This document shows positions 13,233-22,399 of a stretch of 64,000 bases of DNA, in pieces. The notes below the pieces were generated by a model. That model saw only the letters and a program-made list of their open reading frames with translations, was not told where the DNA came from and made no database searches. The stretch is taken from the NCBI GenBank assembly GCA_020741775.1, contig DYYG01000010.1:62001-126000 (forward strand), in the 5' to 3' direction. The position numbers and the translations under genes were made by a program. Origin of the DNA: Methylorubrum populi. Its GTDB lineage: Bacteria > Pseudomonadota > Alphaproteobacteria > Rhizobiales > Beijerinckiaceae. Each line of letters starts with the position of its first letter. The first letter of the stretch is position 1.

Positions 13233-14015
13233 ATGGACGCGACCGTGGCGCCTTACCGCGCCAATCCCTTGATCCTCAAGCTTCGCTACGGCGCGGACCT
13301 CGATGCCGGGGACCGCGCCCTGCTCGCCGACCTGTTCCAGGCCGACCGGGTTCTGGAGCCGCAGCAGGACATTGTCCGGGCCGGCGACCGGGCGACCGGC
13401 GTTCACCTCGTCATCGAAGGCTTCGCCTTCCGCTACAAGATCGTCGGAGATGGCCAGCGCCAGATCCTGGGCCTGCTCCTGCCGGGTGACTTCTGCGACC
13501 TGCAATCGGTCGTGCTCGGCCCGTCCGACCATTACATCGCCGCGCTCACCGCCTGCACCGTCGCCGACGTTGCCCAGGATCGGATCGATGCCCTGGTGTT
13601 CCGGGATTCACGGCTCGCCCGGGCTTTGTGGTGGGCGACCCTCGTGGATGAGAGCATCCTGCGGGAATGGCTCGCCAGCATGGGCCAACGCTCCGCCGAC
13701 AAGCGGATCGCCCATCTCTTCTGCGAGCTGCTGCTGCGCCAGCAACTCGTCGGGGCGGCGGGCAAACGGGATTGCCCGCTGCCGCTGACCCAGCCGATGC
13801 TGGCCGACATCCTCGGCATCACGACGATCCATGTCAGCCGCGTGCTGCGCGACCTGCGCATGGCGGGATTGATCCAGTTGAAGGATCGCCACCTGCACGT
13901 GCCGGATGTCCGACGCCTCAGGAACTTCTGCGACTTCGACACGACCTATCTGCATCTTGTCCGCGAACCGGACGATCAGGACATCGCGACGTCCGCCATC
14001 CGTGTCCGGCCCTGA
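13233..14015 (+). CDS. Crp/Fnr family transcriptional regulator
   Basis: A 260-residue regulator. Residues about 20-140 form a cyclic-nucleotide-binding-like beta roll (FQADRVLEPQQDIVRAGDRA, LGLLLPGDFCDL), and the C-terminal third is a winged helix with LPLTQPMLADILGITTIHVS as the recognition region and RVLRDLRMAGLIQLKD after it. There is no N-terminal four-cysteine cluster, so it is not an oxygen-sensing Fnr, and the cAMP-binding arginine signature is not obvious. ATG 13233 is preferred to TTG 13167 from domain position; neither has a strong ribosome site. It follows glgA by about 110 bp and might regulate the glycogen block, which is inference from neighbourhood only. Confidence 0.88.
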   Translation: MDATVAPYRANPLILKLRYGADLDAGDRALLADLFQADRVLEPQQDIVRAGDRATGVHLVIEGFAFRYKIVGDGQRQILGLLLPGDFCDLQSVVLGPSDHYIAALTACTVADVAQDRIDALVFRDSRLARALWWATLVDESILREWLASMGQRSADKRIAHLFCELLLRQQLVGAAGKRDCPLPLTQPMLADILGITTIHVSRVLRDLRMAGLIQLKDRHLHVPDVRRLRNFCDFDTTYLHLVREPDDQDIATSAIRVRP

Positions 14016-14126
14016 CGGTTATGCAGGCCAGCCCCTCGGCAAGGTGCCTGTACGACAGGCAAGATCCTGCCGATCCTGTGAGCCTTGCCCCGGCCTTCGC
14101 CCGGGTCGCCATGATATTCGGTAACC

Positions 14127-14963
14127 ATGACCTCCCCCGATCCGGTCCCGCAGATTGCCCTCAATGACGGGCGGTCCATCCCTCAGCTTGGCCTCGGTGT
14201 CTGGCGCCTGCCGGAGGGAGAGACCCCCGCCCTCGTCGGGACCGCCCTCGGCAGCGGTTATCGCTCGATCGACACCGCCGCGATTTACGGCAACGAGAGC
14301 GGCGTCGGCCGCGGCCTGCGCGAGACCGTGGTGCCCCGGCGCGATGTCTTCGTGACCACCAAGCTGTGGAACGACAGCCAGGGCTACGACACGGCGCTGC
14401 GGGCCTTCGACGAGAGCCTGAAGCGGCTCGGGATCGAGCAGATCGACCTCTATCTGATCCACTGGCCCTGCCCCGACCGGGATCTCTACCTCGATTCCTG
14501 GCGCGCCCTGATCCGGCTGCGGGACGAGGGCCGCGCGGCCTCGATCGGCGTCTCGAACTTCACCGAGAAGCAGCTCGACCGGTTGGTGGAGGAGACGGGC
14601 GTCACCCCCGCCCTCAACCAGATCGAACTGCACCCTCATTTCCAGCAGCGGCACCTGAGGGCCGCCCATGACCGGCTCGGCATCGTCACTGAGGCCTGGA
14701 GCCCTCTGGGCCAGGCCCAGGCCCTGGAAGCGCCCGCCATCGTCCGCATCGCCGACCGCCTCGGGCGCACGGCTGCCCAGGTCGTGATGCGCTGGCATAT
14801 CGAGAACGGTGTCGTCGCGATCCCGAAATCCGCTACCCCCACCCGGCTCCATGAGAACATCGACGTGTTCGGCTTCAGCCTGACCGACGAAGACCATGCC
14901 GCCATCGCCGGTCTCGACCGGGCCGACGGCCGGATCGGGCCCGATCCGGAAACATTCCAGTAG
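14127..14963 (+). CDS. Aldo/keto reductase (2,5-diketogluconate reductase-like)
   Basis: A 278-residue NADPH-dependent oxidoreductase of the AKR superfamily. The catalytic tetrad is visible: Asp in SIDTAAIY, Tyr in AAIYGNE, Lys in VTTKLWN and His in YLIHWPC. The signatures GVSNFTEKQLDRL and IPKSATPTRLHENIDVF match the two AKR consensus patterns. It resembles DkgA/DkgB-type reductases of the AKR5 branch, acting on small aldehydes or keto sugars in the cytosol. The gene stands alone between the Crp-type regulator and a convergent kinase gene, with a hairpin-rich terminator region after it. Confidence 0.93.
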   Translation: MTSPDPVPQIALNDGRSIPQLGLGVWRLPEGETPALVGTALGSGYRSIDTAAIYGNESGVGRGLRETVVPRRDVFVTTKLWNDSQGYDTALRAFDESLKRLGIEQIDLYLIHWPCPDRDLYLDSWRALIRLRDEGRAASIGVSNFTEKQLDRLVEETGVTPALNQIELHPHFQQRHLRAAHDRLGIVTEAWSPLGQAQALEAPAIVRIADRLGRTAAQVVMRWHIENGVVAIPKSATPTRLHENIDVFGFSLTDEDHAAIAGLDRADGRIGPDPETFQ

Positions 14964-14993
14964 GACGAAGGCGGCCTCTCCCGCTCATCGCAC

Positions 14994-15092
14994 CGTCCCG
15001 GAAGCCAAGACCACCTTTCGGGACGATACCTTCGGTTCGTGCTCCTGCATCGTCTTCGCCCGAAAGCCGGAACCCGCCTTTCGGGACGATGC
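14994..15092. repeat. Tandem REP-like hairpins between convergent genes
   Basis: Two related palindromes lie side by side. The first has 11-bp arms (14994-15004 and 15015-15025, one mismatch). The second has CCCGAAAG at 15059-15066 pairing with CTTTCGGG at 15078-15085, plus an outer GCATCGT/ACGATGC pair at 15047-15053 and 15086-15092. Their right arms are nearly the same direct repeat, CTTTCGGGACGAT. A third hairpin with the same inner arms occurs at 56164-56224. They lie between convergent genes and may act as bidirectional terminators, though no T-run follows. Confidence 0.6.
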
Positions 15093-15094
15093 TG

Positions 15095-17368
15095 TCAGCC
15101 CGCCAGCGGCAGCGGCTTCGTGGCGGCGAGCTGCGTGCCACCCTTGCGCTCCAGCAGACCCGGCGGCGGAACCGGGGCCTCGATGGTGCAGACCACTCCC
15201 TCCGGCTCGTAGAGGAGTTCGACCTGGCCCGCGAGTTCGCGGGCGAGGCTGCGCTCGATCAGGCGCGAGCCGAAGCCGCGGCGGGTCGGGGGCGTGACCG
15301 GCGGGCCGCCGCTCTCGCTCCAGCGCAGGGAGAGGTGCAACTCCGGCCGGCGCTGCACCGTCCAGGTGATGGTGATCCGGCCGCCCTCCCTCGAGAGCGC
15401 CCCGTATTTGACGGCGTTGGTGCCGAGTTCGTGCAGCGCCATGGCAATGGAGAGGGCAAGCCGCGGGGCGAGCCTCAGGCGGGGACCCGAGACCGAGAAA
15501 CGCGATTCCTGCCCCTCCCCCGCCTCCAGCGGACGGATCGCGTCCGCCACCACGGTCTTCAGCTCCGCCCCCTCCCAGCTCTCGCGGGTGAGCACGTCAT
15601 GGGCGCGGGCCAGCGCCAGGAGCCGGGCCTCGAAGGCGCTCTTGGCGATCCGCGCCTCCTCGCCATCGAGCCCGCGCAGGGATTGCATGGCGATCGACTG
15701 GACCGTGGCGAGGGTATTCTTCACCCGGTGGTTCAGTTCGTTGATGAGCAGGTGGAGGTGCTCCTCGGCGCGCTTGGCGTCGGTCACGTCGACGCTGCAG
15801 CCGGTGAAGCCGAGGAAAGTGGCGTTGTCGTCGAGCCGCGGCACCCCCTCGCAGCGCAGCCAGCGGATCTCTCCGTTGCGGTCGACCACCCGCATCTCCG
15901 CACGGAACGGACGCCGGCTCCGGAACGCCTCCTGAAACACCTCCTGGAAGGCCGGAAGGTCCGACGGGTACATGATCGACTCCCAGCCGCCACCGGCCAT
16001 CTCCGCGGCGGGGCGCCCGAACAGGTGGTCGAAATGCATATTGGCGAAGACCACCTGCGCGTTCTCGTCGGTCATCCAGATCAGAGCCGGCGCCGAATCG
16101 GCCATGTGGCGGAAGCGGGCCTCACTCTCGCGCAGGGCGGCGAGGCCGCGCTGGGTTTCGGCCAGGGCCCGGTCGCGCTCGCCGCTGCGGGTCCGCAACC
16201 GGAGGGAGGCCTCCGACAGCACGTCGGCGAGGCGGCGGATCTCGTGGATCGGCGAGGCGACCCGTGGGATCGCCTGGCCCCGGGCCAGCGCCGGCCCCGA
16301 CGCCGCGAGTTGGCGCAGGGGTTTCGACACCCGCGACCACAGATGCACCGCGAGCACCGAGGAGGTCGCGAGGACGAGCAGGCCGAACCCGCCGAAGGCC
16401 CAGATCCAGCGCCGCAGCCGCGCCTCGACCAGTTCGCGCGGGATGCTGGCGGCCACGGTCCAGCCATTGAGCCGTGAGCGCGCCTCGACCAGGGTGACAG
16501 GCTTGAAATCGCGGTCGCGTCCCTCCCAGACACCGGGGGTTCCCGTCGCCTTCTGGCGCAGGGTGGCAAGGCGGGGGCGGCCGACCACCGCCGGAAGGTC
16601 GGGCATGCGCGCGAGCACCGTCCCGTCCCGGTCCGATACACCGGAGACCCACCCCCTCACGTGCTCGCGGGCGAGGATGCCCGCGATGCGGCTCAGCGGC
16701 ACCGAGAAGCTGAGGATGTAGGTCACGCCATCGTCGATCCGCACCGGCACCGCCACGGCGTAATGCGCCTGCGCCGGTGTCGCCCCGGCGAGATAGCCGG
16801 TGACCATCGAGCGCTGGTCGCCGGCGACGATCTCCCGGTCGACCGGCAGCGAACTCACCGGCAGGGGGGCTCCCGGCTTCAGGGCGGTGTTGACGATCTC
16901 CTGCCCATCGAGCCGGCGCAGCACGAGATCGAGGCCGACCGCCTCGCGCACCAGACGCGCCTGGTTCTCGAAATTGGCGAACTCGCCGTCTTTCAGCCGG
17001 GGTGAGGTCGCCAGCGTCTGCAGCACCGAGACGAGCCCAGCGGTATCGCGGTCGATCGACAGGGCGATGCCACGCACGTTCTCCCGCGCATCCTGCTCGA
17101 AGCGGGCGCGCTCGGTCGCGGCGTAGCGGGTCAGCAGGATCGCGGTGAAGATCAGGCCGGGCCCGATCAGCGCGATCACGAGCATGATGAGGTAGAACTG
17201 CGTGGAGAAGCCACGCTGGCCGAGGCGGGAGAGCATGCGTCGGATCAAGGCGCCCCGCGGCTCGTACGCTGGAGGATGGGCCCGTGGCCCGGTGCCATCA
17301 TGCCCCAGCCGATGCTCCGGTGCCAACCGCGACGACGCCACGGGCCCGTCAGGCCGTTCAGGGCGCAT
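15095..17368 (-). CDS. HWE-family sensor histidine kinase with PAS domain
   Basis: A 757-residue membrane kinase if it starts at ATG 17368; ATG 17236, just before the first membrane helix, is the alternative. Order: hydrophobic segment (TQFYLIMLVIALIGPGLIF), a roughly 230-residue periplasmic Cache-like sensor, a second helix (WAFGGFGLLVLATSSVLAV), a HAMP-like linker, a PAS domain with ALIWMTDENAQVVFANMHF, and the kinase core. The core has ELNHRVKNTLATVQSIA with the phospho-His, HELGTNAVKYGALS, and WSE, the hallmark of HWE kinases common in alphaproteobacteria. The response regulator partner is not adjacent. The start overlaps the end of the upstream SelW-like gene by 11 bp, suggesting co-expression. 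Confidence 0.9.
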   Translation of the reverse strand: MRPERPDGPVASSRLAPEHRLGHDGTGPRAHPPAYEPRGALIRRMLSRLGQRGFSTQFYLIMLVIALIGPGLIFTAILLTRYAATERARFEQDARENVRGIALSIDRDTAGLVSVLQTLATSPRLKDGEFANFENQARLVREAVGLDLVLRRLDGQEIVNTALKPGAPLPVSSLPVDREIVAGDQRSMVTGYLAGATPAQAHYAVAVPVRIDDGVTYILSFSVPLSRIAGILAREHVRGWVSGVSDRDGTVLARMPDLPAVVGRPRLATLRQKATGTPGVWEGRDRDFKPVTLVEARSRLNGWTVAASIPRELVEARLRRWIWAFGGFGLLVLATSSVLAVHLWSRVSKPLRQLAASGPALARGQAIPRVASPIHEIRRLADVLSEASLRLRTRSGERDRALAETQRGLAALRESEARFRHMADSAPALIWMTDENAQVVFANMHFDHLFGRPAAEMAGGGWESIMYPSDLPAFQEVFQEAFRSRRPFRAEMRVVDRNGEIRWLRCEGVPRLDDNATFLGFTGCSVDVTDAKRAEEHLHLLINELNHRVKNTLATVQSIAMQSLRGLDGEEARIAKSAFEARLLALARAHDVLTRESWEGAELKTVVADAIRPLEAGEGQESRFSVSGPRLRLAPRLALSIAMALHELGTNAVKYGALSREGGRITITWTVQRRPELHLSLRWSESGGPPVTPPTRRGFGSRLIERSLARELAGQVELLYEPEGVVCTIEAPVPPPGLLERKGGTQLAATKPLPLAG

Positions 17369-17717
17369 GCTTCACCCGGTCGACATGCCCGAGATCCCGC
17401 TCCGGATCGAGCCGGTCTCGGACCCGTTGCTTCAGCGCCTTCACATCGGGGAAGCCGCCGTCCCGCACCCGCTCCCAGATCGTCTCGTCCTCGAAGGCGA
17501 TCTCGAACACGCCGCCGCTGCCGGGCCGAAGAGCGACTTCGCCGAGGTCGTCGCGAAAGGTGGAGAGCAGTTCCTGCGCCATCCAGGCCGCCCGCAGCAA
17601 CCACTGGCATTGCGTGCAATAGGTGATGGCGATGCGGGGACGCGCGGTGGGGCCGGGGGAGCTCTCGAGCGGGCCCTCTAGAGGACCCTCCGGGGAAATG
17701 TCTGTCGGGGTGGACAT
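17358..17717 (-). CDS. Rdx family (SelT/SelW/SelH-like) protein
   Basis: A 119-residue protein with the thioredoxin-like Rdx fold. The redox motif CTQC (in AITYCTQCQWLLRAAW) occurs at the start of the domain near residue 34, with cysteine where animal homologues have selenocysteine. ELLSTF, GSGGVFEI and IWERVRDGGFPDVKALKQRV complete the family pattern. Bacterial members are cytosolic with poorly defined redox roles. The first 25 residues are a proline/glycine/serine-rich extension. The gene overlaps the start of the HWE kinase downstream on the same strand. Confidence 0.9.
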   Translation of the reverse strand: MSTPTDISPEGPLEGPLESSPGPTARPRIAITYCTQCQWLLRAAWMAQELLSTFRDDLGEVALRPGSGGVFEIAFEDETIWERVRDGGFPDVKALKQRVRDRLDPERDLGHVDRVKHAP

Positions 17718-17954
17718 GGCGCGCCTCTTCGCTCGGCGTCTCAGATACGCTTCACCGAGCGTTTGCCCAAGCGAAACGGTCGCGGATAGCCTGTCCAGCC
17801 GCGATTGAGACCCCTCCGGACCTCTCCTCGGGCCCGGGTTGCCGGGCCCTCCCGTCGAACGGTTTGCGGCGGTGACCCTTCCCAGCCCCCGGCGGGCTCC
17901 CTATCTCCCGCGACGAAACCTTCACCGCCAAGCTCGTCTCGGAGATCGCGCCCT

Positions 17955-18590
17955 ATGTCCCTCTCCTTCAGCCCCGCGGTTCCGGCCCGAAGCTCCGTGC
18001 TCGGGCGGCTCCTCTCGGCTCTGGCCGCCCTTTGGCTGGCGACCTGCCTCTCGGGCTGCGGCGCGCTCAACCGGGTTCCGAGCCTGGAGGAGCAGGCCAA
18101 ATCCGCCTGGAGCGAAGTGCAGAACCAGTATCAGCGCCGGGCCGACCTGATCCCCAATCTGGTCGAGACGGTGAAGGGCTATGCCAAGCAGGAGCAGGAC
18201 ACCCTGACCCGGGTGACGGAGGCCCGCGCCAAGGCAACCAGCATCCAGGTCGATGCCGGAACGGTGAACGATCCCGAGAAATTCAAGCAGTTCCAAGAGG
18301 CGCAGAACCAGCTCTCGGGGGCGCTCGGGCGGCTGCTCGCCTCCGTCGAGGCATATCCCGACCTGAAATCCAACCAGAACTTCCTGGCGCTGCAATCGCA
18401 GCTGGAGGGCACGGAGAACCGCATCGCGGTGGCGCGGCGCGACTACATCCAGGCGGTTCAGGCCTACAACACCGAGATCCGCACCATTCCCGGCCGCTGG
18501 ATCGCCAGTTGGTTCTACCCGGAGGCCAAGCCGATGGAGACCTTCACCGCGACGGCGGGCTCCGAGCGCGCGCCGAACGTGAAGTTTTAG
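17955..18590 (+). CDS. lemA: LemA family lipoprotein
   Basis: A 211-residue protein with a lipoprotein-type signal (ALWLATCLSGC, cysteine near residue 34) and then the LemA helical domain: QNQYQRRADLIPNLVETVKG, a coiled region, NQNFLALQSQLEGTENRI, RRDYIQAVQAYNTEIRTIPG and a C-terminal WFYPEAKPMETF. ATG 17955 has GGAG upstream and is followed directly by the signal sequence. LemA proteins are membrane-anchored and of uncertain function, repeatedly found next to TPM-domain proteins, as here. It opens a three-gene unit with the two TPM genes, 27 bp before the next start. Confidence 0.93.
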   Translation: MSLSFSPAVPARSSVLGRLLSALAALWLATCLSGCGALNRVPSLEEQAKSAWSEVQNQYQRRADLIPNLVETVKGYAKQEQDTLTRVTEARAKATSIQVDAGTVNDPEKFKQFQEAQNQLSGALGRLLASVEAYPDLKSNQNFLALQSQLEGTENRIAVARRDYIQAVQAYNTEIRTIPGRWIASWFYPEAKPMETFTATAGSERAPNVKF

Positions 18591-18617
18591 GGTGACCCGA
18601 GCCGAAGCACCGCCCCG

Positions 18618-19409
18618 GTGATCGCGCCTCTTCAGAAGACCCGTTTCCTCCGCGCCCTCGGGCCGCTCACGGCCGCGCTGCTGATCCTCGCGGCCCTGAC
18701 CGGACTCGCCCGCGCCGCGGAACCCGACTTCCCGAAGCTCACGGGACGGGTCGTGGATGCGGCCGGCCTGCTCTCGCCGGAGGCGCGGACGCGGATCGAC
18801 GGGAAGATCAAGGCCCATGAGGAGAAGACCGGGGACCAGCTCGTGGTCGCCACCGTGCCGAGCCTTCAGGACCTCACGGTGGAGGATTACGCCAACCGTC
18901 TCGCCCGAAACTGGGGCATCGGCCAGAAGAAGACCAATAACGGCGTCCTCCTGCTGGTCGCGCCCAAGGAGCGCAAGGTCCGCATCGAGGTCGGCTACGG
19001 TCTCGAAGGCGCACTGACCGACGCCGTGTCCAAGACCATCATCACCACGGCGATCACGCCGCGTTTCCGTCAGGGCGATTTTTCCGGTGGGGTGGAGGCG
19101 GGCGTCGATGCGATCCTGCCCATCCTCGCCGGCGATGCCGACGAGTGGCAGCGCCGCGCGCCAGTGCGCGAGGACACGGTCGATCCGGCGACCGTCATCT
19201 TCTGGATCGTCGTCATCGTCGTGCTCATCATTGTCCTGACCCGGATGAGCGGCGGCGGTGGTGGTGGACGACGCGGCCGGGGCGGCGGATTCGTGGTGAT
19301 CCCCGGCCCCTCCGGCGGATGGAGCGGCGGCTTCTCCGATGGCGGGGGCGGTGGCTTCTCGGGGGGCGGTGGTTCGTTCGGAGGCGGAGGGGCATCCGGT
19401 GATTGGTAG
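18618..19409 (+). CDS. YgcG-like TPM-domain membrane protein
   Basis: A 263-residue protein starting at GTG 18618. It has a signal peptide (LTAALLILAALTGLARA), a TPM domain (residues about 40-190: GRVVDAAGLLSPEARTRID, NRLARNWGIGQKKTNNGVLL, RIEVGYGLEGALTDA), one membrane helix (VIFWIVVIVVLIIVL) and a glycine-rich tail dominated by GGGGGG and GGGFSGGGG. The domain would face the periplasm. Homologues are called TPM phosphatase or YgcG; the enzymatic role in bacteria is unproven. The LemA-TPM pairing is widespread and suggests an envelope complex. Its end overlaps the next gene by 11 bp. Confidence 0.92.
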   Translation: MIAPLQKTRFLRALGPLTAALLILAALTGLARAAEPDFPKLTGRVVDAAGLLSPEARTRIDGKIKAHEEKTGDQLVVATVPSLQDLTVEDYANRLARNWGIGQKKTNNGVLLLVAPKERKVRIEVGYGLEGALTDAVSKTIITTAITPRFRQGDFSGGVEAGVDAILPILAGDADEWQRRAPVREDTVDPATVIFWIVVIVVLIIVLTRMSGGGGGGRRGRGGGFVVIPGPSGGWSGGFSDGGGGGFSGGGGSFGGGGASGDW

Positions 19410-20025
19410 CGCGGCCATTCTCGGCTCAGCCGAGCGCGAGCGCATCGCGGCGGCGATCGGCCGGGCTGAGGCCGGGACCTCCGGAGAGATCATGGTGCTC
19501 GTCGCCGCGAGCGCCGGGCTCTACCGTTCGCCCAGCCTCGCCCTCGCCCTCGCCCTCGGCCTCGCCGCTCCCTGGCCACTGATCCTGTTCACGGATCTCG
19601 GCGCTGGCGAGATCGCCCTGGCTCAGGCGGCCCTGGTGCTCGGATCGCTGCTCCTGACCCTGAACCGGACTCTGCGCGTCGCCCTCACCCCGAGACGCTG
19701 GCGGCATGCGCGCGCCCACGACGCCGCCCGGCGCGAGTTCTTCGCCCACGGACTGACCGGAACACGCGGGCATACCGGCGTGCTGATCTACGTCGCGCTT
19801 GCCGAGCGTTATGCCGAGATCGTCGCCGACAAGGGCGTGCGGACCCGCATCGAGGACGAGCGGTGGCACGCCATCGTCGCCGATCTGCTCGGCGCGGCCG
19901 GTCGCGGCGCCCTGGGCGAAGGCCTGATCGCCGCGGTGGATCGGGTCGGCGCCGTCCTGGCCGCGGCCCTACCGGGCCGGCGTGGAGACAACCAGCTCCC
20001 CAACCGCGTCATCGTCATCGATTGA
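19399..20025 (+). CDS. Second, short TPM-domain membrane protein
   Basis: A 208-residue protein starting at GTG 19399, eleven bases before the previous stop, with a strong GGCGGAGGGG ribosome site inside the preceding glycine-rich tail. It begins directly with the TPM-like ERERIAAAIGRAEAGTSGEI, has two hydrophobic segments (ALALALGLAAPWPLILF and AQAALVLGSLLLTL), and continues with LTGTRGHTGVLIYVALAERY and a final PNRVIVID. The membrane helices split the domain, and there is no signal peptide. Overlap with the upstream TPM gene implies translational coupling and a joint complex with it and LemA. Confidence 0.88.
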   Translation: MIGSAAILGSAERERIAAAIGRAEAGTSGEIMVLVAASAGLYRSPSLALALALGLAAPWPLILFTDLGAGEIALAQAALVLGSLLLTLNRTLRVALTPRRWRHARAHDAARREFFAHGLTGTRGHTGVLIYVALAERYAEIVADKGVRTRIEDERWHAIVADLLGAAGRGALGEGLIAAVDRVGAVLAAALPGRRGDNQLPNRVIVID

Positions 20026-20334
20026 GGGGAGAAGACCCTCCGCCGCGCCGGCTTCCGCATGGATGCGCACCCGACCATGCGTGCGACGATGCCTGTCCAC
20101 CAGACAATCCGGCCCTGCCCCCCGATCCCGTTCCGGACTTTGCTGCGGAAACACGCAGCGCCCGCCTCATCCGTTGTTTCCAGTGACGCGAGATGGGAGA
20201 TGTTACTGCCACCGTTGATGGAACGGGTCCCTGTGTGGTCCCGGCAACTGGTCTCGGGGGGAAAATTGCGCCAAACAATGCCGTGAAGGCCGCCAGCATC
20301 AAGAATGCGGCCGATGCACGGAGTGAGGCGTCGG
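20026..20334. other. Leader region of cstA
   Basis: A 309-bp non-coding stretch between the TPM gene and cstA. It has locally lower GC than the genes but no hairpin with a T-run and no operator I can defend. In-frame ATG 20305 could extend CstA by ten residues. Confidence 0.4.
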
Positions 20335-22392
20335 ATGGGCGCAATACAGAAACACGGGCCCTGGGCCCTGGTCGGGGCGTTGGGCGCGGCGGCCTTGGCT
20401 GTCGTCGCCACGCAGAGGGGCGAATCGATCAACGCACTCTGGGTCGTCGTGGCCGCAGTCTGCGTCTACCTGATCGCCTATCGCTACTACTCCCTCTTCA
20501 TCGCCGACAAGGTCATGCGCCTCGATCCGAAGCGCGAGACCCCGGCTCACCGCCATAACGACGGCCTCGACTACGTCCCCACCAACAAATCGGTCCTGTT
20601 CGGCCACCATTTCGCGGCCATTGCCGGCGCGGGTCCGCTGGTCGGCCCCGTGCTCGCGGCGCAGATGGGCTATCTGCCGGGCATGCTCTGGATCCTGTCC
20701 GGCGTCGTCCTGGCCGGCGCGGTGCAGGATTTCATGGTCCTGTTCATCTCGATGCGCCGGGACGGGCGCTCCCTCGGTGAGCTGATCCGGGCCGAACTTG
20801 GGGTGATCCCCGGCGTGATCGCCCTGTTCGGCACCTTCATGATCATGATCATCCTGCTGGCCGTGCTGGCGATGGTGGTGGTCAAGGCCCTGGCCGAGAG
20901 CCCCTGGGGCACCTTCACCGTCGGCGCGACGATCCCGATCGCCCTGCTGATGGGCCTCTATGCCCGCTTCGTCCGGCCGGGGAAGGTCGGCGAGGTCTCG
21001 ATCATCGGCTTCTTTCTGCTGATGGCCGCGATCATCTATGGCGGCCGCATCGCCGCCGATCCCTATTGGGGCCCGGCCTTCACCTTCACCGGCCCGCAGC
21101 TCACCTGGATGCTGATCGGCTACGGCTTCGTCGCCGCGATCCTGCCGGTCTGGCTGCTGCTCGCGCCGCGCGACTACCTCTCGACCTTCCTCAAGATCGG
21201 CACCATCGTCGGGCTGGCCATCGGTATCGTCTTCGTGGCGCCGCACATGCAGATGCCGGCGGTGACGAAGTTCGTCGACGGCACCGGCCCGGTCTGGGCG
21301 GGGAGCCTGTTCCCGTTCCTGTTCATCACCATCGCCTGCGGCGCGGTCTCGGGCTTCCACGCCCTGATCTCGTCGGGCACCACGCCGAAGCTGGTCGATA
21401 ACGAACTCGACACCCGCTTCATCGGCTATGGCGGCATGCTGATGGAGAGCTTCGTCGCGATCATGGCCCTGGTCGCCGCGAGCGTGATCGATCCGGGCGT
21501 CTACTTCACCATGAACTCGCCCGGCGCCCTGCTCGGCACTTCCCCGGAGACGGCCGCCGCGGCGGTGACGAAGCTCGGCTTCCCGATTGCACCGGAGGTG
21601 ATCGCCCAGACCGCCGTCGATGTCGGCGAGCACTCGATCATCTCCCGCGTCGGCGGTGCCCCGACGCTCGCCGTCGGCATGGCTCACATCATCTCGTCGG
21701 CCATCGGCGGCAAGGCGATGATGGCCTTCTGGTACCACTTCGCGATCCTGTTCGAGGCCCTGTTCATCCTCACGGCGGTGGACGCGGGCACCCGCGCCGG
21801 CCGCTTCATGCTGCAGGATCTGCTCGGCCTCGTCTCGCCGTCCTTCAAGGACACCTCGGCCTGGGTCCCGAGCGTGCTGGCTACGGCCCTCTGCGTCGGC
21901 GCCTGGGGCTTCTTCCTCTACCAGGGCGTGACCGACCCACTCGGCGGCATCTACACCCTGTGGCCGCTCTTCGGCATCTCGAACCAGATGCTGGCGGCCG
22001 TCGCCCTGACCCTCGCGACGGTGGTGATCTTCAAGATGAAGCGTGAGCGCTACGCCTTCGTCACGATCATCCCGACCGTGTGGCTGTGCATCTGCACCCT
22101 GACCGCCGGCTGGCAGAAGATCTTCTCGGCGGACCCGAAGATCGGCTTCCTCTCCCATGCCGACCGGTTCTCGGCGGCCATCGCCGAGGGCAAGGTGCTC
22201 GGCCCGGCCAAGAGCATGGAGGACATGCACAAGATCGTCTTCAACGACCGCATCGATGCCGGCCTCGCCGTGCTCTTCGTCGGCCTCGTCGTGGCGATCG
22301 CGGTGTTCGGCATCATGGCTTGCGTCAAGGCCTACCGCGCCGATCGCTGGACGGCGCTCGAAGCCGACGCCAAGCTCGCTCCGGCGGAGTGA
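20335..22392 (+). CDS. cstA: CstA-type carbon starvation / pyruvate transporter
   Basis: A 685-residue inner-membrane protein with about 16-18 hydrophobic helices. Family signatures: NKSVLFGHHFAAIAGAGPL near residue 80, GPVLAAQMGYLPGMLWI, GAVQDFMVLFISMRRDGRSL, ACGAVSGFHALISSGTTPK and the late FGISNQMLAAVALTL. ATG 20335 has a GAGGCG ribosome site; ATG 20305 is possible. CstA and BtsT proteins import pyruvate or peptides, and expression is usually raised at carbon limitation. The partner small protein follows after 7 bp, matching the cstA-ybdD arrangement of enterics. Confidence 0.96.
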   Translation: MGAIQKHGPWALVGALGAAALAVVATQRGESINALWVVVAAVCVYLIAYRYYSLFIADKVMRLDPKRETPAHRHNDGLDYVPTNKSVLFGHHFAAIAGAGPLVGPVLAAQMGYLPGMLWILSGVVLAGAVQDFMVLFISMRRDGRSLGELIRAELGVIPGVIALFGTFMIMIILLAVLAMVVVKALAESPWGTFTVGATIPIALLMGLYARFVRPGKVGEVSIIGFFLLMAAIIYGGRIAADPYWGPAFTFTGPQLTWMLIGYGFVAAILPVWLLLAPRDYLSTFLKIGTIVGLAIGIVFVAPHMQMPAVTKFVDGTGPVWAGSLFPFLFITIACGAVSGFHALISSGTTPKLVDNELDTRFIGYGGMLMESFVAIMALVAASVIDPGVYFTMNSPGALLGTSPETAAAAVTKLGFPIAPEVIAQTAVDVGEHSIISRVGGAPTLAVGMAHIISSAIGGKAMMAFWYHFAILFEALFILTAVDAGTRAGRFMLQDLLGLVSPSFKDTSAWVPSVLATALCVGAWGFFLYQGVTDPLGGIYTLWPLFGISNQMLAAVALTLATVVIFKMKRERYAFVTIIPTVWLCICTLTAGWQKIFSADPKIGFLSHADRFSAAIAEGKVLGPAKSMEDMHKIVFNDRIDAGLAVLFVGLVVAIAVFGIMACVKAYRADRWTALEADAKLAPAE

Positions 22393-22399
22393 ACCGACC

